Source: Bacillota bacterium
GTDB taxonomy: Bacteria; Bacillota; Clostridia; Lachnospirales; Lachnospiraceae
NCBI GenBank assembly: GCA_023414985.1
Contig: JAEZLY010000098.1
Span: forward strand, 1 to 14,977
Length of the DNA: 14,977 bases
Reading direction: 5' to 3'
The notes below the pieces were generated by a model, which saw only the letters and a program-made list of their open reading frames with translations, was not told where the DNA came from and ran no database searches. This document shows positions 1 through 6,972 of this stretch, piece by piece (position 1 is the stretch's first letter; each line of letters opens with the position of its first letter). The position numbers were made by a program, and so were the translations under genes.

Positions 1-900
1 GATTATCTGGATACCGCAAATTATGAGCCGAAGGATACCGCTAAGTTCGAATATAAATGGCAGTGGGATTACAGAGAGCGCTTTGAAAAGGCAGGCATTA
101 CCGCAATTCTTGGCTGCGGCTTTGACCCGGGTGTTACACAGGTTTTCTCCGGTTACGCACTAAAGCATTATTTTGATGAGATTCATACGATTGATATCCT
201 GGATGCCAATGCAGGCGACCATGGATATCCCTTTGCAACCAATTTTAATCCCGAGATCAACATCCGCGAGATCACTGCGAACGGAAGCTTCTTTGAGAAT
301 GGTCAGTTCCATGAGACAGAGCCGTTGGAGATCAAGAGGGTTTACAATTTCCCTGAAATCGGTCCTAAGGATATGTATCTGCTGCATCACGAGGAAATGG
401 AATCTCTTGCCCTGAATATGCCCGGTATCAAGAGAATTCGTTTCTTTATGACCTTCTCCGAGCGTTATATTACTCACTTAAGAGTTTTGGAAAACGTGGG
501 TATGACCTCAATCGAACCCATTAATTATGAAGGTCAGCAGATCATCCCGCTTCAGTTTCTGAAGGCTGTACTTCCCGATCCTGCTTCTCTGGGTCCGAGA
601 ACCAAGGGAAAGACCAACATCGGCTGCATCTATACCGGTGTAAAGGATGGCAAAGAAGTCCGCTATTATGTTTATAATGTGTGTGATCATGAGGAATGCT
701 ACCGTGAGGTTGGTTCTCAGGCGATTTCCTACACCACCGGTGTACCCGCAATGATCGGTGCAGAGATGGTTCTGACCGGTAAGTGGAAGAAGCCCGGTGT
801 ATACAATGTAGAAGAACTGGATCCCGATCCGTTCATGGAGGAATTAAACCGCTGGGGCCTTCCCTGGAAGGAAAGCTTCCAGCCCGAGATGGTGGAATAG
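1..900 (+). CDS. Carboxynorspermidine/carboxyspermidine dehydrogenase (saccharopine-dehydrogenase family), 3' part
   Basis: The reading frame is open from the window edge to a TAG at 898-900, giving 299 residues; the N-terminal NAD(P)-binding part lies outside the window. The visible part is the substrate-binding and C-terminal region of a LYS9-like saccharopine dehydrogenase: GCGFDPGVT near residues 39-47, a DxNAGDHGYPFATNFNPE stretch, and a conserved C-terminal segment with CDHEECYREVG. Family members with this pattern make carboxyspermidine or carboxynorspermidine by reductive condensation of L-aspartate semialdehyde with putrescine or 1,3-diaminopropane in the cytoplasm. The assignment over a true lysine-pathway saccharopine dehydrogenase rests mainly on the neighbour: the decarboxylase for the product starts 15 bp downstream, which indicates one transcript. 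No regulatory site is visible, because the promoter is outside the window. Confidence 0.9.
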   Translation, partial: DYLDTANYEPKDTAKFEYKWQWDYRERFEKAGITAILGCGFDPGVTQVFSGYALKHYFDEIHTIDILDANAGDHGYPFATNFNPEINIREITANGSFFENGQFHETEPLEIKRVYNFPEIGPKDMYLLHHEEMESLALNMPGIKRIRFFMTFSERYITHLRVLENVGMTSIEPINYEGQQIIPLQFLKAVLPDPASLGPRTKGKTNIGCIYTGVKDGKEVRYYVYNVCDHEECYREVGSQAISYTTGVPAMIGAEMVLTGKWKKPGVYNVEELDPDPFMEELNRWGLPWKESFQPEMVE

Positions 901-915
901 TTTTAGGAGTAAACG

Positions 916-2052
916 ATGAAAATAAATTTTGATCAGGTTTCAACCCCTTGTTATGTGGTTGACGAAGGGCTGTTGAAAAAGAATTTAGAGATTCTGCAGG
1001 AGGTCATGAACAAGACGGGCTGCGAGATTTTGCTTGCACAAAAGGCTTATTCTATGTATTCTACCTATCCTCTTTTGGGTGAATATTTGAGCGGAACTAC
1101 AGCAAGCTCTCTATTCGAGGCTAAGCTTGGCCATGAGGAAATGGGAAAAGAAGTTCATATCTTTGCACCGGCATACCGGGAGGACGAATTCGATGAGATT
1201 CTGTCCATTTCTGATCATATCGTCTTCAATTCCATTGCCCAATGGGAGAAGTTTAAAGCTAAGGTTATGGCAAGTCCGCGAAAGGTATCCTGCGGTTTAA
1301 GAATCAATCCTGAATATTCGGAGATTGAAACCGATTTATATAACCCTTGCTTTCCGAACTCCAGATTCGGTATCACCTTGGACAAGCTTCAGGAAGCAGA
1401 TTTGACCGGAATAGAGGGGCTGCATTTTCATACCATGTGCGAACAGAACTCCGATGTATTGGAACGTACCTTAAAGGTAGTAGAGGAGAAGTTCGGCACC
1501 TACATGCAGAAGATGAAATGGATTAATTTTGGCGGTGGACATCATATCACCCGAGAGGATTATGATATTGAAACTCTGATACGCTGCATCAATCATGTGA
1601 CGGACACCTATGGAACTAAGGTTTATCTGGAACCCGGAGAAGCAGTTGCTTTAAATGCAGGTTTTCTGGTCAGCTCGGTTCTGGAACTGGGAGAGAATGG
1701 GATGCAGCTGGCGATTCTCGATACCTCTGTAGCCTGCCATATGCCAGATGTTATTGAGATGCCCTATCGACCGAATATTATTGGATCAGGGAAAGCCGGA
1801 GAATATACGTATACTTATCGGCTGGGAGGCCCCACCTGCCTTGCCGGGGACGTGATCGGAGATTATTCCTTTCAGGAACCACTGAAGGTGGGAGACAGAC
1901 TGGTATTCTGTGATATGGCAATCTACTCCATGGTAAAGAATAATACCTTCAATGGAATTAACCTTCCATCCATTTATCTGAATACATTGCAAAATGAGAT
2001 GAGATTAATTCGAACCTTTGGGTATGAGGATTTTAAGAGCAGATTATCCTAA
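916..2052 (+). CDS. nspC: Carboxynorspermidine/carboxyspermidine decarboxylase
   Basis: A 378-residue PLP enzyme of the alanine-racemase-fold decarboxylase group (fold III), normal length for NspC. It removes the carboxyl group from carboxyspermidine or carboxynorspermidine to give spermidine or norspermidine. Visible motifs: the N-terminal STPCYVVDE entry strand, the putative PLP lysine K43 in LLAQKAYS, the glycine loop GGGHH at 206-210, EPGEA at 239-243 (phosphate and pyridine nitrogen contacts), and GPTCLAGD at 305-312, whose C308 matches the catalytic cysteine position of ornithine/diaminopimelate decarboxylases. The ATG is preceded by AGGAGT at 905-910 with a 5-nt gap, and the upstream stop is only 15 bp away, so translation is probably coupled to the dehydrogenase. 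In gut Firmicutes the product is usually spermidine; which triamine is made here cannot be read from the sequence. Confidence 0.92.
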   Translation: MKINFDQVSTPCYVVDEGLLKKNLEILQEVMNKTGCEILLAQKAYSMYSTYPLLGEYLSGTTASSLFEAKLGHEEMGKEVHIFAPAYREDEFDEILSISDHIVFNSIAQWEKFKAKVMASPRKVSCGLRINPEYSEIETDLYNPCFPNSRFGITLDKLQEADLTGIEGLHFHTMCEQNSDVLERTLKVVEEKFGTYMQKMKWINFGGGHHITREDYDIETLIRCINHVTDTYGTKVYLEPGEAVALNAGFLVSSVLELGENGMQLAILDTSVACHMPDVIEMPYRPNIIGSGKAGEYTYTYRLGGPTCLAGDVIGDYSFQEPLKVGDRLVFCDMAIYSMVKNNTFNGINLPSIYLNTLQNEMRLIRTFGYEDFKSRLS

Positions 2053-2109
2053 AGAAATCAAAGTTTCAGTGACTCTGCATCATATTAAAAGCATTTTGTT
2101 TCAAAAAAT

Positions 2110-2175
2110 AAGGTCAGGATTTTCTTCCGCGAGCGGCATTCAGCGAACAACCGGAAGAGGATCCTGACCTTTTCT
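2110..2175. terminator. Long hairpin terminator, probably bidirectional
   Basis: Positions 2110-2129 pair with 2152-2171 as 20 consecutive base pairs (AAGGTCAGGAT / ATCCTGACCTT outside, CTTCCG / CGGAAG inside; two pairs are wobbles). The loop is 22 nt. TTTTCTT follows on the plus strand, and an A-run at 2103-2109 gives a T-run when read on the minus strand. It lies between the converging decarboxylase and the membrane-protein gene and can serve both. I see nothing else between 2053 and 2272. Confidence 0.85.
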
Positions 2176-2272
2176 TAACTGGGATCGTATCAATTCAATT
2201 TGTATTCTACAGCTGTAAAATAAAACTATGGAGCAACAAACTAGGTGTATCTGGCAGAGTAAGCTTAAAGCT

Positions 2273-3406
2273 TTATTGATCTGAAAGATTTTCACAGTCC
2301 ACTGCTACATCTTCTACAGGGCTCAACTCTTCGAAAACATTCGGCATAACTTCTTCCGTTAAAGAATTTGCAGCCTTTTTCTTTCTTCTCAGAAGCTTTT
2401 CCAGAATCGCTGTAAGAACAGCAAATAAATAGGTAATTGAGAAAAACTGTGCAATCGTAATTAGGATAGCGAGAACACCTTCATTCCCATCTTTCCCTTT
2501 GGGATATCCGCTAAGACCAAATCCATCCTGTTGTCCGTTACCATTCCCGAAGGGAGGCTGTCCTTGGCCTCTGAAGTTTCTACCGCGGGTCGTACTTCCG
2601 TTACCAGTGACGAGATTATTTTGATCATCCTGCAGCGACTGTTCATCCATGGATATAGTCGTATCTTTAGCCGGTGTTCCGTCGTCAGGTATAGCATCGT
2701 CCTGAGGGAGAGTTCCATCCCCGGGTGTTAACCCGTCTTGTGGGAAATTCCCATCCTGGGGTATGTTATCGTCTTGAGGGAACGTATTATCACCAGACAG
2801 TCCGCCGGGAAAATCAGGCCTGCTGTTCTTATCAAAACCACCCTTAACTTGCCCGGAGCTAAAGGGAAGGAACAGCCATCTTGTAAAGCTTGTCGTTACC
2901 AGACTGTAGCAGCCAAAGATAACAATGACCGAAGTTAAAGTGATTCCAATGATTTTCCCGACTTTTTTAGGCAGTGGAAGCAGCTTTCTTGTCATACAGC
3001 AGAGAAATTCTTTGTGCAGCCCAAGGTGTATACCGATCAGAATTAAAGCTACAGCTGATACCGTATAATGGACTGTCTGCCAACCACCGCCTCTAATATT
3101 CAGATGGAAAAGAGTCTTCGAAATCATGATTCCACTGATACCAATTAATAAAAAGGAAATTAACAGCAGAAAATTCAGAATATAACCTATTTTCGTTTTG
3201 ACAGGTATGTTCTTACTGAATAATTTCCTGGTAACCGTAATAACCCATTTGTAATTCAGAAGAACATGAATTAACATTACCCCGATCAGGATCAACCCGC
3301 CCAGTTCATGGAAGGTCATATTGACAGACCTTTTATTGTACATCAGGACAAGTACGAGCACCATGCCTATGTCCAGCAGAAATTTTAATAAATTCTTTTT
3401 GTTCAT
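2273..3406 (-). CDS. Six-helix membrane protein with bis-haem histidine pattern (DUF4405-like) and acidic repeat loop
   Basis: 377 residues. Predicted membrane helices lie near 8-23, 35-55, 76-95, 110-130, 150-170 and 309-336; positive loops (about 52-72 and 131-151) place the N- and C-termini inside. Helix 2 carries H33 and H47, and helix 4 carries H113 and H127, both pairs 14 residues apart. This is the arrangement by which di-haem cytochromes b hold two stacked haems, and it matches DUF4405-type proteins, a family known from extracytosolic flavin/redox systems. I infer transmembrane electron transfer; no partner flavoprotein or reductase is next to it. The outer loop (185-308) is unusual: seven degenerate 6-residue units of NIPQDG type, then a Gly/Asn/Gln/Arg-rich stretch. 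The start has AAAGGAGT (3413-3420 on the complementary strand) 6 nt upstream. It could also be an uncharacterised membrane protein without haem. Confidence 0.75.
   Translation of the reverse strand: MNKKNLLKFLLDIGMVLVLVLMYNKRSVNMTFHELGGLILIGVMLIHVLLNYKWVITVTRKLFSKNIPVKTKIGYILNFLLLISFLLIGISGIMISKTLFHLNIRGGGWQTVHYTVSAVALILIGIHLGLHKEFLCCMTRKLLPLPKKVGKIIGITLTSVIVIFGCYSLVTTSFTRWLFLPFSSGQVKGGFDKNSRPDFPGGLSGDNTFPQDDNIPQDGNFPQDGLTPGDGTLPQDDAIPDDGTPAKDTTISMDEQSLQDDQNNLVTGNGSTTRGRNFRGQGQPPFGNGNGQQDGFGLSGYPKGKDGNEGVLAILITIAQFFSITYLFAVLTAILEKLLRRKKKAANSLTEEVMPNVFEELSPVEDVAVDCENLSDQ
2660..2785 (-). repeat. Degenerate 18-bp tandem repeat inside the DUF4405-like gene
   Basis: Seven in-frame units of about 18 bp encode residues 208-249: TFPQDD, NIPQDG, NFPQDG, LTPGDG, TLPQDD, AIPDDG and a decayed TPAKDT. 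The codons differ between units, so this is an old repeat or one kept for its protein sequence rather than a recent slippage product. By topology it lies outside the membrane and is strongly acidic. Confidence 0.75.
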
Positions 3407-3433
3407 GGAAACACTCCTTTTAATTTTTTGGTA

Positions 3434-3443
3434 ACCTATAGGT
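3434..3443. promoter_or_regulatory. 10-bp perfect palindrome in the divergent intergenic region
   Basis: ACCTATAGGT lies 28 bp before the start codon of the minus-strand membrane protein, in the 172-bp gap shared with the carboxypeptidase. The position fits an operator for the minus-strand gene. It may also be chance, because I find no convincing -35/-10 pair for that gene. Confidence 0.3.
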
Positions 3444-3546
3444 AAATTATTAAGGAAAGTTGTGTAAATCCGATGAACTTGATGTGAGGGTCTTGTGAGG
3501 TTCGAATATTAGTTTTTCAGTCAAAGCATGAATATTTACGAGCCTG

Positions 3547-3552
3547 TATAAT
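3547..3552 (+). promoter_or_regulatory. Possible -10 box of the carboxypeptidase gene
   Basis: A perfect TATAAT lies 26 bp upstream of the first ATG and is directly preceded by TG. No acceptable -35 hexamer lies 16-18 bp upstream, so the promoter is either weakly sigma-A-like or depends on another factor. Confidence 0.4.
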
Positions 3553-3578
3553 AAATTTAAAGTAAGAAACTCTACAGG

Positions 3579-4958
3579 ATGATACCGTTGAAAAAAAGAA
3601 TCCAATTCAAAAAAAGTTATCTGGCAGCATTGCCCTGTATAGCGGTAATCCTATTTGCCGCTGTTTTTCATTATGAGGGATTAAAAGGTTATTACGATAC
3701 TGTACTTGTAAGAAGCGGCCTTGATTATGAGGATGTACAAAGTGAACTGAAAGAAGAAAATAAAAGAGCCGCCGAAAATGAAAAAGAGTATCAGAAGTTA
3801 CTCCGTTCTGAGGAACTTCGCCAGGAACAAGCCACTGATGGTCAGAAAAAAGAAGAGCAAGACCAGGAGGATAATGCACCGGTTGAACACAAGCCTAAAC
3901 TGCGTGCCCTATCGGCCCTTCTGCTGGATGCGAAAAACAATCGGGTACTTTACGAAAAAAATGGATATGATAAAATGCCGATGGCAAGTACGACAAAGAT
4001 CATGACCTGTATCGTCGCACTGGAAAATTCCAATCCAGGGGATGTGGTTAAGGTTTCTGCCTACGCAGCTAAAATGCCCGATGTTCAATTGAATATCACA
4101 GCCGGAGAACAGTATTATATGGGTGATCTGGTTTATTCCCTGATGCTAGAGAGTCATAATGATGTGGCTGTTGCAATAGCGGAGCATGTTGGCGGTTCTG
4201 TCGAGGGCTTTGCTAAAATGATGAATGAGAAAGCAAAGGAACTGGGCTGTGAGCATACCAATTTCGTTACACCCAACGGACTGGATGCACCGGAGCATTA
4301 TACCACAGCACGGGATCTGGCGGTGATTGCAAGCTATGCCATCAAGAACGAAGAATTTATTAAGATCACTAATACCGCAACCCATTCTTTTAAAGAAATA
4401 AAAAAAGGCAGAAGTCATACCGTCTCCAATAAAAATAGATTCTTAACTATGATGGAAGGTGCAATTGGTGTAAAAACAGGCTTTACCGGAGGTGCCGGTT
4501 ATTGCTTCGTGGGAGCCATCAAGAAAACAGACAGAACATTGATTTCTGTGGTCCTTGGCTGCGGCTGGCCGCCAAGAAAGAGCCTCAAATGGTCGGATAC
4601 GATGGCATTGATGAATTATGGTATAACCTATTATCAGGAGAGGCAGATATTCGAGGATGTAAAATTAAAGCCGCTTCGTGTCGAAAAGGGTCGTATCAAC
4701 TATGAGCCTCTTTCCTTGAAGGGGGATTTATCCCTGCTCATGCGGGAGGATGAGAAGGTAAAAATCAAGTATGAGCTGCCTGAATATCTGAAAGCTCCGG
4801 TGAAGGAAAAAAGCATCGTGGGCTATGCGAATTATTATATCAATGACATTTTGTATGCCAGAGTACCGATCTGTGCTGTTAAGGACATTCAAAAAACGGA
4901 TCTACCCTATTGCTTCCGGCGTTTGATGAAGTTGTGGTCCGGAAGTTACCGGGAATAA
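3579..4958 (+). CDS. D-alanyl-D-alanine carboxypeptidase (penicillin-binding protein 5/6 type, peptidase S11)
   Basis: A 459-residue serine peptidase that removes the terminal D-Ala from peptidoglycan pentapeptides on the outer membrane face. The active-site set is complete: S137-T-T-K140 (SxxK, nucleophile and base), S192-H-N194 (SxN) and K299-T-G301 (KTG). A hydrophobic segment at about 14-30 is a signal peptide or anchor. Between it and the catalytic domain lies a charged segment (about 48-105) rich in Glu, Lys and Gln, probably helical, which would hold the enzyme away from the membrane. A C-terminal beta domain (about 358-435) is typical of the family. Start choice is open: ATG 3579 has no properly spaced ribosome-binding site, whereas TTG 3588 has AGGA 8 nt upstream and would give MKKRIQFKKS. 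Related DacF enzymes act in sporulation, but nothing here ties this copy to that role. Confidence 0.92.
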   Translation: MIPLKKRIQFKKSYLAALPCIAVILFAAVFHYEGLKGYYDTVLVRSGLDYEDVQSELKEENKRAAENEKEYQKLLRSEELRQEQATDGQKKEEQDQEDNAPVEHKPKLRALSALLLDAKNNRVLYEKNGYDKMPMASTTKIMTCIVALENSNPGDVVKVSAYAAKMPDVQLNITAGEQYYMGDLVYSLMLESHNDVAVAIAEHVGGSVEGFAKMMNEKAKELGCEHTNFVTPNGLDAPEHYTTARDLAVIASYAIKNEEFIKITNTATHSFKEIKKGRSHTVSNKNRFLTMMEGAIGVKTGFTGGAGYCFVGAIKKTDRTLISVVLGCGWPPRKSLKWSDTMALMNYGITYYQERQIFEDVKLKPLRVEKGRINYEPLSLKGDLSLLMREDEKVKIKYELPEYLKAPVKEKSIVGYANYYINDILYARVPICAVKDIQKTDLPYCFRRLMKLWSGSYRE

Positions 4959-4973
4959 AAGAAGGAAATGATT

Positions 4974-4984
4974 AGTCAGTGACT
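4974..4984. promoter_or_regulatory. 11-bp palindrome upstream of the flavodiiron gene
   Basis: AGTCA-G-TGACT is symmetric around its central base and sits 63 bp before the flavodiiron start codon. A further 7-bp inverted repeat (5002-5008 with 5030-5036) ends at the ribosome-binding site GGAGG (5036-5040). Either could be a control element for an oxygen- or NO-responsive gene. Neither matches an operator I can name, and no clear promoter hexamers are visible. Confidence 0.25.
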
Positions 4985-5047
4985 GAAATCAGACATTCCT
5001 GCAAATGCTAAAGGTAAGAATAAATTTATGCATTTGGAGGATTTGAA

Positions 5048-6250
5048 ATGAGCAAAAAAATCACTGATAAGGTTACCTGGGTCGGGAAGACGGATTGGGA
5101 ATTAAAATTCTTTCATGGAAAAGAATACTCTACAAGAAGAGGCTCCACCTATAATTCTTACTTAATTAACGATACCAAAAAAGTTTTAATTGATACAGTA
5201 TGGAAGCCCTACGATAAAGAATTCGTACATCAACTGAAGAAAGAAATTAATCTTCAGGATCTGGATTATATCATCATGAACCACTCAGAGGTTGATCACA
5301 GCGGAGCAATGCTTGAGCTGATGCGCGAGATCCCGGAGAAGCCGATTTATTGTACAGCCAACGGTACAAAAATTCTGCGCGGCCATTATCATAAGGATTG
5401 GAATTTCGTCACGGTAAAAACCGGGGACAGTTTATCAATCGGGGATTCTACCCTTACCTTTGTAGAGGCTCCAATGCTGCATTGGCCGGATACGATGTTC
5501 ACCTATATGTCCGGAGAGAATATTCTCTTCAGCACGGATGCCTTCGGCGAACACTATGCAACGGAATCGCTGTTTAATGAGGAAGCGGATCAGGATGAGC
5601 TATTTGCAGAAGCAATCAAGTATTACGCCAATATCCTGACACCCTTCAGTAAGCTGGTCGTAAAGAAAATTGAAGAGGTCCTGGGCCTCGGTCTGCCGGT
5701 CAGCTTGATCTGTCCCAGTCATGGTGTCATCTGGCGGGAGCATCCGACTCAGATTGTTGAAAAATATTTGCTTTGGGCAAAGGATTATCACGAAAATCAG
5801 ATTACCATTCTTTATGATACCATGTGGAATGCTACGAGAAAAATGGCTGAAGCCATTGCCTCCGGTATCGAACAGGAGGATTCGAAGGTTAAGATTAAGC
5901 TTATGAATACCGCAAAAGAGGATAAGAATGATATCATAACCGAAGTATTTAAATCCAAAGCAATTCTGCTTGGAGCACCGACAATCAACAACGGCGTAAC
6001 TCATGCCATCGGCGGTATCCTGGAGATGCTGCATGGACTGAAGCTGAAGAATAAAGCCGCAGTAGCATTCGGCAGTTACGGCTGGAGTGGAGAAGGAATA
6101 AAGCTTTTATCGGAAGACTTAAAAGCAGCCGGTTTTCAGCTCCTCAATGACGGGCTCAGGCAGCTTTGGGTACCGGATGACAATGGACTGGAGCAATGCC
6201 GCCAGTTCGGTATCGATTTTATTAAAGCCCTCAACCAGAATTCCAAATAA
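5048..6250 (+). CDS. Flavodiiron protein (class A, oxygen / nitric oxide reductase)
   Basis: 400 residues, normal for a class A flavodiiron protein: a metallo-beta-lactamase-like di-iron domain (about 1-248) followed by a flavodoxin domain (about 252-397), with no rubredoxin extension. All six iron ligands are present: H79, E81 and D83 in HSEVDHSG, then H145, D164 in STDAFGEH and H225 in CPSHG. The flavodoxin part shows the FMN phosphate loop (YDTMWNAT, 256-263), a second loop at APTINN (310-315) and GSYGWSGEG (342-350). The enzyme reduces O2 to water or NO to N2O in the cytoplasm of anaerobes, with electrons from rubredoxin or a similar donor; no donor gene is in the window. GGAGG at 5036-5040 with 7-nt spacing supports the start. 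It appears monocistronic, with no clear terminator directly after it. Confidence 0.94.
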   Translation: MSKKITDKVTWVGKTDWELKFFHGKEYSTRRGSTYNSYLINDTKKVLIDTVWKPYDKEFVHQLKKEINLQDLDYIIMNHSEVDHSGAMLELMREIPEKPIYCTANGTKILRGHYHKDWNFVTVKTGDSLSIGDSTLTFVEAPMLHWPDTMFTYMSGENILFSTDAFGEHYATESLFNEEADQDELFAEAIKYYANILTPFSKLVVKKIEEVLGLGLPVSLICPSHGVIWREHPTQIVEKYLLWAKDYHENQITILYDTMWNATRKMAEAIASGIEQEDSKVKIKLMNTAKEDKNDIITEVFKSKAILLGAPTINNGVTHAIGGILEMLHGLKLKNKAAVAFGSYGWSGEGIKLLSEDLKAAGFQLLNDGLRQLWVPDDNGLEQCRQFGIDFIKALNQNSK

Positions 6251-6348
6251 AAAAACTTATTCTATAACAATTTAATGATCAATAAATGATAAGATCATAA
6301 ATCATTGTAACTTAATCAGATTAATATATGCTTCTTTATGAGTATCCA
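6251..6348. other. AT-rich gap after the flavodiiron gene
   Basis: This stretch is very AT-rich and has only weak nested repeats: AATGAT (6274-6279) with ATCATT (6301-6306), and inside them ATGAT (6286-6290) with ATCAT (6294-6298). No T-run or GC-rich stem marks it as a terminator, so the flavodiiron transcript may run into the palindrome that follows. Confidence 0.4.
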
Positions 6349-6564
6349 AGAGGCTGCTTCAAAATATTCATTGACAGATTAGAATTGGGATATAGGCACC
6401 CCATAATGCATTGTTTGACGGCCAGCCTGCTGATATTGTATGTTAGAAGCGAACATTTATGTCCGATTATGACATACAATATCGGCGGGATGTCCGGCAA
6501 CCTGTGTGTGAGGGATGCCTGTGTCCCTATTCTAATCTGTCTACAAGGACTATGAGCAGCCTCT
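6349..6564. repeat. 216-nt imperfect palindrome / giant hairpin, MITE-like element or structured RNA
   Basis: The two halves pair almost end to end in nearly constant register. The ends AGAGGCTGC (6349-6357) and GCAGCCTCT (6556-6564) are perfect complements. Positions 6373-6402 pair with 6512-6541 at 28 of 30 positions, and 6417-6443 pair with 6472-6498 at 24 of 27, including a perfect 12-bp GATATTGTATGT / ACATACAATATC. A small hairpin sits at the tip. The four non-Watson-Crick pairs counted within the two long helices are U-G when read as plus-strand RNA; one other position (C-A) would pair only on the minus strand. Candidates: a non-autonomous mobile element with terminal inverted repeats, a structured non-coding RNA or extended 3' end of the flavodiiron transcript, or an atypical terminator, although no T-run follows directly. 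There is no clear target duplication. The short open frame across it (6328-6555) has no ribosome-binding site and is explained by the palindrome. Confidence 0.8.
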
Positions 6565-6630
6565 CGTATTCACCTTTCCTTTTATGATTAATTTGTTATA
6601 TTCATGAAATTTTTTTTGGAAATTATGGAA

Positions 6631-6694
6631 CCATTCCTGCTTTTAAATCGTTTAATAGGTAGCGGCATATATACTGCCGCAAGTTCAGGAATGG
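6631..6694 (+). promoter_or_regulatory. Three-way-junction leader that takes in part of the next ribosome-binding site
   Basis: CCATTCCTG (6631-6639) pairs perfectly with CAGGAATGG (6686-6694). Inside lie two further hairpins: TTAAA-TCG-TTTAA, and GCGGCA (6662-6667) with TGCCGC (6675-6680). The last two bases of the closing stem are the first G's of the ribosome-binding site GGAGG (6693-6697) for the 77-residue membrane protein. Melting or forming the stem could therefore gate translation. It matches no riboswitch class that I recognise. Confidence 0.5.
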
Positions 6695-6702
6695 AGGCAA
6701 TT

Positions 6703-6936
6703 ATGAAAAGAATGGTAAGCAGGTATAAAATCAGTAAATTTAAACGCTTCATGAACGGCCTGATATTCGGAATAATCTCAATTATCGCCTTACTCCTTTG
6801 CATGTCGGCAATCATGGCATCTCCTTCGACAGGAGCAGAAGTGATCTTTCCGTTCTTTATCGCAATCTGCAGTATGCTGATGGGATTATTCAGCATGTTT
6901 AAAAAGCAGGAAAGCCGAAAAGCAGGAATTAGGTAA
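6703..6936 (+). CDS. Small two-helix membrane protein, function unknown
   Basis: 77 residues starting at the ATG 5 nt after GGAGG (6693-6697). A basic N-terminus (MKRMVSRYKISKFKRF) leads into a hydrophobic helix (about 19-38), a short polar turn with SPSTGAE (about 40-46), a second helix (about 47-65) and a basic tail (KKQESRKAGIR). By the positive-inside rule it is a hairpin with both ends in the cytoplasm. I do not recognise a family. The frame stays open back to an ATG at 6604, but the longer form lacks a ribosome-binding site and would read through the structured leader, so the short form is preferred. It stands alone: the palindrome lies before it and the KDG kinase promoter after it. 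A chance open frame cannot be excluded, but the strong ribosome-binding site and clean topology argue against that. Confidence 0.62.
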   Translation: MKRMVSRYKISKFKRFMNGLIFGIISIIALLLCMSAIMASPSTGAEVIFPFFIAICSMLMGLFSMFKKQESRKAGIR

Positions 6937-6956
6937 CTGCAAGATTTGCAAGATTT

Positions 6957-6970
6957 TGAAAGCGTTTTGC
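6957..6970 (+). promoter_or_regulatory. Catabolite-responsive-element-like site before kdgK
   Basis: TGAAAGCGTTTTGC fits the Bacillus-type cre consensus TGWAARCGYTWNCW at 12 of 14 positions, including the central CG. It lies directly upstream of the -35 box of the KDG kinase promoter. CcpA-type control of a sugar-acid kinase is plausible; whether this site binds CcpA is inference. Confidence 0.45.
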
Positions 6971-6972
6971 CA

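Noticed and set aside
3524..3552. Sporulation sigma-factor promoter before the carboxypeptidase
   Set aside because: TGAATA and TATAATA resemble sigma-F/G boxes, but the spacing and the -10 do not fit; no claim is made.
5600..6034. 144-codon minus-strand frame inside the flavodiiron gene
   Set aside because: The plus-strand frame carries every catalytic ligand of a complete enzyme, and the antisense product has no recognisable domain.
6328..6555. 75-codon open frame across the palindrome
   Set aside because: It has no ribosome-binding site, no family-like sequence, and spans nearly the whole hairpin; structure explains the conservation better than coding.
6342..6569. GTAT on both sides of the palindrome as a target-site duplication
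   Set aside because: The two copies sit at unequal distances from the inverted ends (3 and 1 nt) and four bases match easily by chance.
6604..6702. Longer N-terminus for the small membrane protein
   Set aside because: The upstream ATGs at 6604 and 6625 lack ribosome-binding sites and would read through the three-way junction; ATG 6703 has GGAGG at 5 nt.
6588..6896. 102-codon minus-strand frame opposite the small membrane protein
   Set aside because: No ribosome-binding site is evident, and it mirrors the hydrophobic codons of the plus-strand gene; it looks like a shadow.
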